Shown: piece by piece, positions 8,718 to 15,432 of the stretch
Layout of the letters: the number at the start of each line of letters is the position of its first letter
Numbering within the stretch: the first letter of the stretch is position 1
Assembly: GCA_037190175.1 (NCBI GenBank)
Contig: JBBCJM010000211.1
Span: 1-25,676, forward strand
DNA from: JBBCJM01 sp037190175
GTDB taxonomy: Bacteria; Pseudomonadota; Alphaproteobacteria; Rhodobacterales; Rhodobacteraceae
Length of the DNA stretch: 25,676 nt
Reading direction: 5' to 3'
Translations under genes and position numbers: made by a program
The notes under the pieces: generated by a model
Database searches by the model: none
Told to the model about the DNA's origin: nothing
What the model saw: only the letters and a program-made list of their open reading frames with translations

Positions 8718-8767
8718 GGGGCGGCGCGGGGCGCGGCATAACCGGGCAAAGGCTGGAGGATCGGGCG

Positions 8768-10315
8768 ATGAGCGATGTGGCAGAGGTTCCCCCCGGGCGG
8801 CGGGCGCGGGGCGGCGGCGGCTCGGCCCGGCGGGCGGAGCGCACGGCGGTGCATTTCGACACCGCCCGCTTCATCGAGCGCAACATCCCGAACTTCGAGG
8901 TGCTGGACGAGGAGGCGCTCTCCATCATCGAATGGAACGCCGAGACGGTGCTGGAAGAGATCGGGGTGAACTTCGTGGAAAACCCCGCGGCGCTGGACCT
9001 CTGGCGGCAGGCCGGGGCGGATGTGCGGAGCGAGCGGGTGCGCATTCCCCGCGGCCTGGCGCGGCAGCTCTGCGCCACGGCACCGGCGCGGTTCACCCAG
9101 CACGCCCGGAACCCCGAGCGGAACGTGGAGGTGGGCGGCAGGAACCTGGTGCTGGCCCCGGTCTACGGCCCCCCCTTCGTGCGCGACGCCGAGGGCGGCC
9201 GGCGCTATGCCACCATCGAGGATTTCCGCAACTTCGTGAAGCTGGGCTACATGTCGCGGTGGCTGCACCATTCGGGCGGCACGGTCTGCGAGCCCACGGA
9301 CGTGCCGGTGAACAAGCGGCATCTGGACATGCTGCTGGCCCACATGACGCTTTCCGACAAGCCCTACATGGGCTCGGTCACCGCGCCGGAGCGGGCGGCG
9401 GATTCGGTGGCGATGTCCGAGATCCTGTTCGGGGGCCTGGGCGACCGCACGGTGATGACCAGCCTCATCAATATCAACTCGCCGCTGACCTTCGACGGCA
9501 TCATGATGGGCGCGCTGGAGGTCTATGCGCGGGCGAACCAGGCCACCATCATCTCGCCCTTCATCGTCGGCGGGGCCATGGCGCCGGTGACGGTGGCGGG
9601 CACGCTGACGCAGGTGCTGGCCGAGGTGCTGGCGGGGGTGGCCTATTCGCAACTGGTGCGGAAAGGGGCGCCGGTGATCTTCGGCGCCTTCGTGACCTCG
9701 ATCGACATGAACTCCGGCGCCCCCACCTTCGGCACGCCCGAGGCCAGCCTGATCACCTATGGCGCCGGGCAGCTGGCCCGCAGGCTGGGGCTGCCCTACC
9801 GCTCGGCCGGGGCCTTCTGCGGGTCCAAGCTGCCCGACGCGCAGGCGGCCTACGAATCCGCCAACAGCCTGAACATGGGGCTGCTGGCGGGGGTGAACTT
9901 CATGCTGCACGCCTGCGGCTGGCTGGAGGGCGGGCTGGTCTCCTCCTACGAGAAATTCGTGATGGACGCCGACCAGTTGGGCATCCTGCACCATCTGGCG
10001 CGGGGGGTGGATCTGTCGGACAACGGCCAGGGGATGGCGGCGATCCGCGAGGTGGGGCCGGGGGGGCATTACCTCGGCTGCGCCCATACCCAGGCGAATT
10101 TCAAGGAAGCCTTCTGGCGCACCGACCTTTTGGACTACAAGCCCTTCGAGACCTGGGACGAGGAAGGCGCCCGCGACACCCAGGCGCTGGCCGGGCTGCG
10201 GGTGAGGAAGCTTCTGGGCGACTACCAGCAGCCCGCGCTGGACCCCGGGGTGGCCGAGGCGCTGGCCGATTTCGTCGCCCGCCGCAAGGCCGAGATGCCG
10301 GACGCCTTCGTCTAG
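8768..10315 (+). CDS. Trimethylamine methyltransferase (MttB/COG5598) family protein, non-pyrrolysine
   Basis: A 515-residue protein of the MttB superfamily, whose members transfer a methyl group from a quaternary or tertiary amine to a corrinoid protein. Family features include the N-terminal IEWNAETVLEEIGV, the PVYGPPFVRD region, DKPYMGSVTAPE, SPFIVGGAMAPVTVAG, FGTPEASL, and the C-terminal GPGGHYLGCAHTQANF. Archaeal MttB carries an in-frame TAG for pyrrolysine; this gene is open without one, placing it with the non-Pyl branch that includes glycine betaine methyltransferase MtgB. An ATG at 8708 would add 20 residues, but GGAGGA at 8755-8760 supports the ATG at 8768. No corrinoid protein or reductive activator lies in the window, so partner and substrate are unknown. 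The N-terminal 25 residues are rich in Arg and Gly. Confidence 0.9.
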   Translation: MSDVAEVPPGRRARGGGGSARRAERTAVHFDTARFIERNIPNFEVLDEEALSIIEWNAETVLEEIGVNFVENPAALDLWRQAGADVRSERVRIPRGLARQLCATAPARFTQHARNPERNVEVGGRNLVLAPVYGPPFVRDAEGGRRYATIEDFRNFVKLGYMSRWLHHSGGTVCEPTDVPVNKRHLDMLLAHMTLSDKPYMGSVTAPERAADSVAMSEILFGGLGDRTVMTSLININSPLTFDGIMMGALEVYARANQATIISPFIVGGAMAPVTVAGTLTQVLAEVLAGVAYSQLVRKGAPVIFGAFVTSIDMNSGAPTFGTPEASLITYGAGQLARRLGLPYRSAGAFCGSKLPDAQAAYESANSLNMGLLAGVNFMLHACGWLEGGLVSSYEKFVMDADQLGILHHLARGVDLSDNGQGMAAIREVGPGGHYLGCAHTQANFKEAFWRTDLLDYKPFETWDEEGARDTQALAGLRVRKLLGDYQQPALDPGVAEALADFVARRKAEMPDAFV

Positions 10316-10358
10316 AAGACTTCCGCTCCTTCTTCTGTCCATAAATATCCCGGGGGGT

Positions 10359-10378
10359 CCGGGGGGCTGGCCCCCCGG
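10359..10378. terminator. GC-rich hairpin between convergent genes
   Basis: CCGGGGGG and CCCCCCGG form a perfect 8-base stem around the loop CTGG. It sits in the 84-base gap between the stops of the methyltransferase gene (plus) and the DUF6477 gene (minus). The preceding ATAAATATCCCGGGGGG resembles an extragenic motif I recall as common after genes in Rhodobacteraceae genomes. There is no following T tract, so it may act as a bidirectional or Rho-assisted end. Confidence 0.6.
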
Positions 10379-10399
10379 CGCTGTCCGCCGTCGCCCCGC

Positions 10400-10681
10400 T
10401 CAGGGTTGCAGGCGCAACAGCCGCGCCTCGGCCATCATCGCCACCAAAAGCTCGATGTGGCGCATGATGGAATAGCCCGCGGCGCCGGCGCGGCGGCTGG
10501 CCTCGACCTCGGCCTCGGCGCGGATCAGCCGGGTCATCGCCGCCTGCGGGCTGGCGGCGTGGCCGTTCAGCAGCCGGCCCAGGTCGCGCTCGCGGCGGTA
10601 GTCCTGCAACCCGTGGCGGGCGGCGCGCACCAGCAGGCGGGGGCGGCGCAGCGAGGCGAGAAAGGTGGCGGCATCGGTCAT
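10400..10681 (-). CDS. DUF6477 family protein
   Basis: A 93-residue protein beginning MTDAATFLASLRRPRLLVRA, which I recognise as the small DUF6477 family of Rhodobacteraceae; this is from memory, not a search. It is basic, with a helical pattern (HGLQDYRRERDLGRLL) and no membrane segment or zinc motif. The open frame continues 20 codons upstream to an ATG at 10741, but the ATG at 10681 has GGAG at a good distance and gives the conserved N-terminus. It is divergent from the DUF6456 gene, sharing a 247-base upstream region with a CtrA-like box. The function is unknown. Confidence 0.75.
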   Translation of the reverse strand: MTDAATFLASLRRPRLLVRAARHGLQDYRRERDLGRLLNGHAASPQAAMTRLIRAEAEVEASRRAGAAGYSIMRHIELLVAMMAEARLLRLQP

Positions 10682-10799
10682 CTCGGGCTCCGGTTCGTTC
10701 GTGTCTTGACGCGGCATTCGCTGCCGGCGGGCGTGCATCATTCACCGGATCAACCCTGCGTTGCGCCGTCGCAGGTTCGCCCGCGCGGTGCTTTTCAAT

Positions 10800-10827
10800 T
10801 TGTTTAGGTTTCGGAAACAATTATCCC
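10800..10827 (+). promoter_or_regulatory. Candidate promoter in the DUF6477-DUF6456 gap
   Basis: TTGTTT (10800-10805) and TATCCC (10822-10827) are 16 bases apart in the most AT-rich stretch of the window. The spacer holds an inverted repeat, GTTTC-G-GAAAC. If this promoter is used, transcription would begin near 10834 and the CtrA-like box would lie just downstream, in a position suited to repression. Pattern match only. Confidence 0.35.
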
Positions 10828-10841
10828 TATCTGCGCGATCA

Positions 10842-10856
10842 TTAACATCTCGGTAA
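10842..10856 (+). promoter_or_regulatory. CtrA-like binding site
   Basis: TTAA (10842-10845), seven bases, then GTAA (10853-10856), followed by C. The alphaproteobacterial cell-cycle regulator CtrA binds TTAA-N7-TTAA, so this differs at one position. In such GC-rich sequence an AT-rich match between two divergent genes is unlikely to be noise. It ends 3 bases before an ATG at 10860, which argues that translation of the DUF6456 gene begins further on, at 10929. Confidence 0.5.
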
Positions 10857-10928
10857 CCCATGCACCCCAAAGTTGAAGAAGTCCAAGGCCAGAACGGCAC
10901 GGGCAGGACGGGCGCACGGATCGCCGGC

Positions 10929-12044
10929 ATGTCACAGGAACTGAGCGCGCAGCCACACCTGCCCGCATGGCTGCCCGAGCCTGTGCGCCACTACCTGCAC
11001 CACACCTCGGCCGGCGTGTCGCTGCGCGCCATCGCGCGGGCGCAGGGCAAGGCGGCCTCGACGGTCATGCGGCAGGTGCGCCGGTTCGAGAACCGGCGCG
11101 ACGATCCGCTGTGGGACGAGGCGCTGGCCGCGCTCGCCCGGGCGTTCACCAGTCCCAGCCCAGACGACCGAAAGGATCCCGACCCGATGTCAGCCCCGAT
11201 GCGTACCGCCCGCATGGCGATGGAGGACGCGACGACTGCGGCCGAGGCGCGGCGCGTGCTGCGCCGGCTGGCCGAACCCGGCGCCATGCTGGCGATCGCG
11301 CCCGACATGGAGAAGGCGGCGGTGCTGCGCACGCTGCCCGACGGCCGCTCGGCCCGCACCGCGGTGCTGGACCGCAGCCTGGCCCAGACCTTCGTGCTGC
11401 GCGACTGGATCGCCTGCCGCAAGGCGGGCCGCATCGCCACCTACGACATCACCTCGGCCGGGCGCGCGGCGCTGAAGCGGATGCTGGACGAGGAGGCGCG
11501 GGCCGGGCAGGGCTTTGCCGAGGCCGCCACCCCCTTCGCCGACCAGCACCGGGTCTGGGGCGAGCGCGCGGTGGCCGAGGCCGAGGGGCCGCGCCGGGCG
11601 CGCTACAACCTGGCCGAAAGCCCGGTCGCCGTGCTGGGCCGGCGGCGCGACAAGGACGGCCGGCCGTTCCTGGAGCCCGACCTGGTGGCCGCGGCCGAAC
11701 GGCTGCGCGAGGATTTCGAGCTGGCGCAGATGGGCCCCCGGGTGGCGCAGAACTGGGAACGCTTCCTCACCGGCGGCGACCGCGGCGGCTTCCGCCCCGA
11801 ACAGGGCCGCGCCGAGGGGCCGCGGGATGCCCGCGAGCGGGTGGCGGCGGCGCTGCGCGATCTCGGCCCCGGACTGGGCGACGTGGCGCTGCGCTGCTGC
11901 TGCTTTCTGGAGGGGCTGGAGGTGGCCGAGAAACGCATGGGCTGGGCCGCGCGGTCGGGCAAGATCGTGCTGCGCATCGCGCTCCTGCGGCTGAAGCGGC
12001 ACTACGACGAAAGCTACGGCCGGGCAGGGCCGCTGATCGGCTGA
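10929..12044 (+). CDS. DUF6456 domain protein, probable DNA-binding regulator
   Basis: A 371-residue protein. The N-terminal region (about 10-60) has a helix-turn-helix look, VSLRAIARAQGKAASTVMRQ followed by VRRFENRRDDPL, as in resolvase or Fis-type domains. The C-terminal half holds the DUF6456 region, from YNLAESPVAVLGRRRDKDG through LVAAAERLREDFELAQMGPR, ending in a CCCFLEGLE stretch and RSGKIVLRIALLRLKRHYD. This family assignment is from memory. An in-frame ATG at 10860 would add 23 residues but has no ribosome site and abuts the CtrA-like box, so I prefer 10929; neither start has a strong Shine-Dalgarno sequence. It is divergent from the DUF6477 gene. A regulatory role is inferred from the helix-turn-helix and the upstream box. 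Confidence 0.8.
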   Translation: MSQELSAQPHLPAWLPEPVRHYLHHTSAGVSLRAIARAQGKAASTVMRQVRRFENRRDDPLWDEALAALARAFTSPSPDDRKDPDPMSAPMRTARMAMEDATTAAEARRVLRRLAEPGAMLAIAPDMEKAAVLRTLPDGRSARTAVLDRSLAQTFVLRDWIACRKAGRIATYDITSAGRAALKRMLDEEARAGQGFAEAATPFADQHRVWGERAVAEAEGPRRARYNLAESPVAVLGRRRDKDGRPFLEPDLVAAAERLREDFELAQMGPRVAQNWERFLTGGDRGGFRPEQGRAEGPRDARERVAAALRDLGPGLGDVALRCCCFLEGLEVAEKRMGWAARSGKIVLRIALLRLKRHYDESYGRAGPLIG

Positions 12045-12056
12045 GGGTTGCGGGAA

Positions 12057-12074
12057 GGCCCGGGCTGCCGGGCC
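12057..12074 (+). terminator. Hairpin after the DUF6456 gene
   Basis: GGCCCGG and CCGGGCC form a perfect 7-base stem around GCTG, 12 bases after the stop codon. No T tract follows, so termination strength is uncertain. Confidence 0.4.
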
Positions 12075-12114
12075 GCCCGCCCGTCTCCGGCTTTCGGCTG
12101 ACAGGATGACGTGG

Positions 12115-12135
12115 CCGTGAGACAGTCCGTCACGG
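12115..12135 (+). repeat. Inverted repeat in the TerC-gene leader
   Basis: CCGTGA (12115-12120) and TCACGG (12130-12135) are perfect inverted copies separated by nine bases, 36 bases before the TerC start codon. It could be an operator or a leader hairpin. The conserved core of the yybP-ykoY manganese riboswitch, which often precedes TerC-family genes, was not recognised. Confidence 0.35.
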
Positions 12136-12171
12136 AATCATCCGCCATTTGTCGAGAGCCGCGAGACTCCC

Positions 12172-12927
12172 ATGACCGACATTCTTGCCCTCATTCAAAG
12201 CCCCGAAGCCTGGATCGCCGCCGTCACGCTGATCGTGATGGAGGTGGTGCTGGGCATCGACAACCTGATCTTCATCTCGATCCTCACCAACAAGCTGCCC
12301 GCCCACCAGCGCGAGCGTGCCCGGCGCATCGGCATCGGGCTGGCGCTGATCATGCGGCTTCTCCTGCTGTGGACCGTGGCCTGGATCGTGCGGCTGACCG
12401 AGCCGGTCATCACCATCTGGGGCAACGAATTCTCCTGGAAGGACATGATCCTGATCGCCGGCGGCCTGTTCCTGGTCTGGAAGGCCACCAAGGAGATCCA
12501 CCACTACATGGATCCGCATACCGAGGAGGAGGACACGCCGGTGACCGACAGGGCGGTGTCGAGCTTCGGCGGCGCCATCGTGCAGATCCTGGTGCTGGAC
12601 CTGGTGTTCTCGGTCGATTCGATCATCACCGCGGTGGGCATGACCCCGCATATCGAGATCATGGTGCTGGCGGTGGTCATCACCGTCTTCCTGATGCTGG
12701 TGGCCGCCAACCCGCTGGCCAACTTCATCGAGCGTAACCCCACCATCGTGATGCTGGCGCTGTCGTTCCTGCTGCTGATCGGCACCACGCTGATCGCCGA
12801 GGGCTTCGGAGTGCATGTGCCCAAGGGCTATGTCTATGCCGCCATGGCCTTCTCGGCGCTGGTCGAGGCGCTGAATATGTGGGCGCGCAACGCCCGGCTG
12901 CGCAAGCTGGGAAAGACGCCGCATTGA
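12172..12927 (+). CDS. TerC family integral membrane protein
   Basis: A 251-residue inner-membrane protein with about seven hydrophobic segments. The family's paired acidic motifs are EVVLGIDNLIFIS (D30, N31) and LVLDLVFSVDSIITAVG (D143, D149), the likely metal-binding sites. A cytoplasmic acidic loop, HHYMDPHTEEEDT, lies between them. TerC, Alx and MeeF/YkoY-type members export manganese, often to metallate exported enzymes; the name comes from tellurium resistance, but no other ter genes are here. The ATG at 12172 gives the usual N-terminus, though the ribosome site is weak (GAG). A strong terminator follows, so it is probably a single-gene unit. Manganese export is inferred from the family. 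Confidence 0.93.
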   Translation: MTDILALIQSPEAWIAAVTLIVMEVVLGIDNLIFISILTNKLPAHQRERARRIGIGLALIMRLLLLWTVAWIVRLTEPVITIWGNEFSWKDMILIAGGLFLVWKATKEIHHYMDPHTEEEDTPVTDRAVSSFGGAIVQILVLDLVFSVDSIITAVGMTPHIEIMVLAVVITVFLMLVAANPLANFIERNPTIVMLALSFLLLIGTTLIAEGFGVHVPKGYVYAAMAFSALVEALNMWARNARLRKLGKTPH

Positions 12928-12933
12928 GGGCAG

Positions 12934-12960
12934 GGGGGCGGCCTGCGCGCCGCCCCCTTT
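12934..12960 (+). terminator. Intrinsic terminator of the TerC gene
   Basis: GGGGGCGGC (12934-12942) and GCCGCCCCC (12949-12957) form a perfect 9-base stem with a six-base loop, followed by TTT and then CCGTTT. It lies between the stops of the TerC gene and convergent aqpZ. The T-rich side faces plus-strand transcription. Confidence 0.8.
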
Positions 12961-12965
12961 CCGTT

Positions 12966-13649
12966 TCAGCCGGCGCGGGTCAGGCCGATGGCATGGACGA
13001 TGCCGGCCAGCGCGCCGCCGGCCAGCGGGGCCACGATGAAGACCCAGAGGTCGGCCAGCGCCTTGCCGCCCACGAAGACCGCCGGCCCGATGGAGCGCGC
13101 GGGGTTCACCGAGACGCCGGTGACGTTGATCCCCACCAGATGGATGCCCGCCAGCGTCAGGCCGATGGCGAGCCCCGCGAAGCCCAGCGGCGCGCCCGGC
13201 CCGGTGGCGCCCAGGATCACGGTGACGAAGAGGAAGGTCGCCACGAATTCGAAGACCAGCGCCGCGCTCAGCGCATATTCCTTCATGTAGCCCGGGCCAT
13301 AGCCGTTCTGGCCCAGCCCGTTGCCGGCCAGCGAATAATCCGCCTTGCCGCTGGCGATGGCCAGCAGCACCGCCGCCGCCACGATGGCGCCCGCCACCTG
13401 CGCCAGCGCATAGGCCGCGAAGTCGGCCGCGGGCATCCGCCCGGCGCAGAGCGCGCCCAGCGACACCGCCGGATTGAGATGCGCCCCCGAGATGGCGCCC
13501 AGCCCGTAGACCACCCCCACGATGGAGATGCCGAAGGCCAGGCTGATGCCGGTGAGCCCGACGTCGGCCCCGGCGATCACCGCCGTCCCGCAGCCGAAGA
13601 AGACGAGGATGAAGGTGCCGAGCGCCTCGGCCACCAGTTTCTTGGACAT
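12966..13649 (-). CDS. aqpZ: Aquaporin Z
   Basis: A 227-residue MIP-family channel in the inner membrane with six segments and two half-helices. Both NPA motifs are present, HLNPAVSLG (59-61) and SVNPARSIGP (182-184). The narrow selectivity filter matches water-specific AqpZ: F39, H170 and R185 correspond to E. coli F43, H174 and R189, while the fourth position is V179 in place of Thr. There is no glycerol-channel insertion. The ATG at 13649 gives MSKKLVAEALGTFILVFFGC and has AAGGGA upstream; the open frame extends a further 51 codons upstream without support. It is convergent with the TerC gene and divergent from lipA. Confidence 0.96.
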   Translation of the reverse strand: MSKKLVAEALGTFILVFFGCGTAVIAGADVGLTGISLAFGISIVGVVYGLGAISGAHLNPAVSLGALCAGRMPAADFAAYALAQVAGAIVAAAVLLAIASGKADYSLAGNGLGQNGYGPGYMKEYALSAALVFEFVATFLFVTVILGATGPGAPLGFAGLAIGLTLAGIHLVGINVTGVSVNPARSIGPAVFVGGKALADLWVFIVAPLAGGALAGIVHAIGLTRAG

Positions 13650-13724
13650 GTCGTTCCCTTTCCCGCGTTTCGGGGTCTTGCGCCCCTTGCATCCCCTGCA
13701 TGGCGCCCGGGCGTCGGGCCCGCG

Positions 13725-13753
13725 TTGCCATGGGGGTGAAAGCAGACTATCGG
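13725..13753 (+). promoter_or_regulatory. Candidate lipA promoter
   Basis: TTGCCA (13725-13730) and TATCGG (13748-13753) are 17 bases apart and end 32 bases before the lipA start codon. The match to sigma-70 elements is good for this GC content but is not proof of use. Confidence 0.45.
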
Positions 13754-13785
13754 TAGGAGCGAACTGCGACCAAGGGGAAATCCCG

Positions 13786-14736
13786 TTGCGCGATCTCAGC
13801 ATTCCCGAGGGGCGTCACCCGGAAAAGGCGCACCGCCCCGACCAGGAGCAGCCGAAGAAACCCGCCTGGATCCGGGTCAAGGCCCCGGTCTCGGCCGGCT
13901 ACCGGCAGACGCGCGACATCATGCGCGAGAACCGGCTGGTCACGGTCTGCGAGGAGGCGGGCTGTCCCAACGTGGGCGAGTGCTGGTCGCAGGGCCACGC
14001 CACCATGATGATCATGGGCGAGATCTGCACCCGCGGCTGCACCTTCTGCAACGTGGCCACCGGCCGGCCGCAGGCGCTGGACGTGTTCGAGCCCGGGCGG
14101 GTGGCCCATGCGGTGGCCAAGCTGGGGCTGAACCACGTGGTGGTCACGAGCGTCGACCGCGATGATCTGGAGGACGGCGGGGCCGAGCATTTCGCCCAGA
14201 CCATCCGCGCGATCCGCCACCGCTCGCCCGCCACCACCATCGAGGTGCTGACGCCCGACTTCCTGCGCTGCGGGCCGCAGGCGCTGGAGGTGGTGGTCGA
14301 GGCCAAGCCGGACGTGTTCAACCACAACCTGGAAACCGTGCCGGGGCTCTACCCCGAGGTGCGGCCGGGGGCGCGGTATTTCCATTCGCTGCGGCTGTTG
14401 CAGCGGGTGAAGGAACTCGACCCCACCATGTTCACCAAGTCGGGCATCATGGTGGGCCTGGGCGAGGAGCGGCAGGGCGTCTAGCAGGTGATGGACGACA
14501 TGCGCGCCGCGGACGTGGACTTCATGACCATCGGCCAGTACCTGCAACCCACGCCCAAGCACCACCGCGTGGCCCGCTTCGTGACGCCCGAGGAATTCGC
14601 GGCCTACGAGACCGCGGCGCGGGGCAAGGGCTTCCTGATGGTCTCGGCCACGCCGCTCACCCGGTCGAGCTATCACGCCGGCGAGGATTTCGCGGCCCTG
14701 CGCGCGGCGCGGTTGGAGAAGCTGGGGCGGGCGTAG
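13786..14736 (+). pseudogene. lipA: Lipoyl synthase interrupted by an in-frame TAG
   Basis: The intact frame would be 316 codons, the normal LipA length. LipA is a radical-SAM enzyme that inserts two sulfurs into protein-bound octanoyl groups of the 2-oxoacid dehydrogenases and glycine cleavage H protein. The auxiliary-cluster cysteines C55, C60 and C66 (CEEAGCPNVGEC) and radical-SAM cysteines C81, C85 and C88 (CTRGCTFC) are present. A TAG at 14482-14484 (codon 233) breaks the conserved stretch GEERQGV-stop-QVMDDM; the frame then continues to 14736 and includes RSSYHA (293-298), whose serine ligates the auxiliary cluster. Homologues have leucine here, so TTG to TAG is the simplest change. The start is TTG at 13786 with AAGGGGA upstream. 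No other damage is seen, so this is either a very recent mutation or a sequence error. Confidence 0.9.
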
Positions 14737-14746
14737 AAGGGGCGGC

Positions 14747-14773
14747 GTGGTGGGCAGATTGCCCACCCTACGG
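14747..14773 (+). repeat. Extragenic hairpin repeat, copy 1
   Basis: The core GGTGGGC-N5-GCCCACC is a 7-base hairpin followed by CTACGG. It begins 10 bases after the lipA stop. An inverted second copy follows after 29 bases, and 25 of 27 bases match. The pair could fold into one long stem between the convergent lipA and thioesterase genes. Confidence 0.75.
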
Positions 14774-14802
14774 TTGCAGGGCGATGCGCGCCACCCCCGG
14801 CC

Positions 14803-14829
14803 CCGTAGGGTGGGCGATCCGCCCACCAC
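14803..14829 (-). repeat. Extragenic hairpin repeat, copy 2 (inverted)
   Basis: This is the reverse complement of copy 1 with two base differences, in the opposite orientation, ending four bases before the thioesterase stop codon. Its own core GGTGGGC-N5-GCCCACC is intact. Confidence 0.75.
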
Positions 14830-14833
14830 CCCC

Positions 14834-15316
14834 TCACCCCAAAATGATGCAGGTCGTCGACCCCGTGGCGTAAAGCCTGCCGTCCAGCCCGCGGATCTCG
14901 GCCCGGGCCACGGCGGTGGAGCGGCCGGCGTGGTCGAGGATCCCGACTGCCTCCACCTCGGTGTCCAGGGGCAGGGCGCGGGCCAGGTTCACCTTGTATT
15001 CCAGCGTGGTGTACCAGCGCCCCTGCGGCACCGCGGTCATCACCGCGCAGCCCATGGCGCTGTCCACGAGCGCCCCGTACCAGCCGCCGTGCACGCCGCC
15101 CATCGGGTTGGTGTGCTGGATATGCGCGCGGCCGCGGAACACCGCCCGGCCGGGCTCGATCTCGACCAGCGCGAAGTCCAGCGTGCGGGCCATGGCCGGG
15201 GCGGGCATCCGCCCCTCCAGCATCGCGCGCAGGAACTCCATCCCCGACATCGAGGTCAGCGCCTCGCGCGTCGGCAGGTCCTCGGGGCGGTCGGCGTAAC
15301 GCAGGGGCTGGCTCAT
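14834..15316 (-). CDS. PaaI family thioesterase (hotdog fold)
   Basis: A 160-residue cytoplasmic protein. The hotdog-fold signature is NPMGGVHGGWYGALVDSAMG (about residues 94-113), with the aspartate in VDSAMG at the usual catalytic position. The strand pattern TTLEYKVNLARAL and the ending TGSTTCIIL are typical of the PaaI/YbgC-like group. Such enzymes hydrolyse acyl-CoA thioesters, often aromatic or medium-chain. The specific substrate cannot be read from the sequence. No paa genes are near, so the role is general acyl-CoA housekeeping or unknown. It is divergent from the DUF924 gene by 116 bases. Confidence 0.9.
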   Translation of the reverse strand: MSQPLRYADRPEDLPTREALTSMSGMEFLRAMLEGRMPAPAMARTLDFALVEIEPGRAVFRGRAHIQHTNPMGGVHGGWYGALVDSAMGCAVMTAVPQGRWYTTLEYKVNLARALPLDTEVEAVGILDHAGRSTAVARAEIRGLDGRLYATGSTTCIILG

Positions 15317-15432
15317 GGGCCGCAGAGTGGCGCGGGCGGCCGGGCTTGTCGAGAGGGCGCCGATGCGCGGCGGCCGAGGTTGCGCCGGCCGCCCCGGCCT
15401 GTCAGGCTGGCCCCAGCAAGGGGGAGGGCGCG

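Noticed and set aside
8615..10342. Long N-terminal extension of guaA (open to 10342)
   Set aside because: It runs antisense through the methyltransferase gene; the ATG at 8614 gives the normal GuaA length and N-terminus.
12045..12171. yybP-ykoY riboswitch before the TerC gene
   Set aside because: The conserved core was not found by eye; only simple hairpins are visible.
14482..14484. Pyrrolysine insertion at the lipA TAG, suggested by the nearby MttB-family gene
   Set aside because: The methyltransferase itself has no TAG, several local genes end in TAG, no pyl genes are in the window, and LipA has leucine here in homologues.
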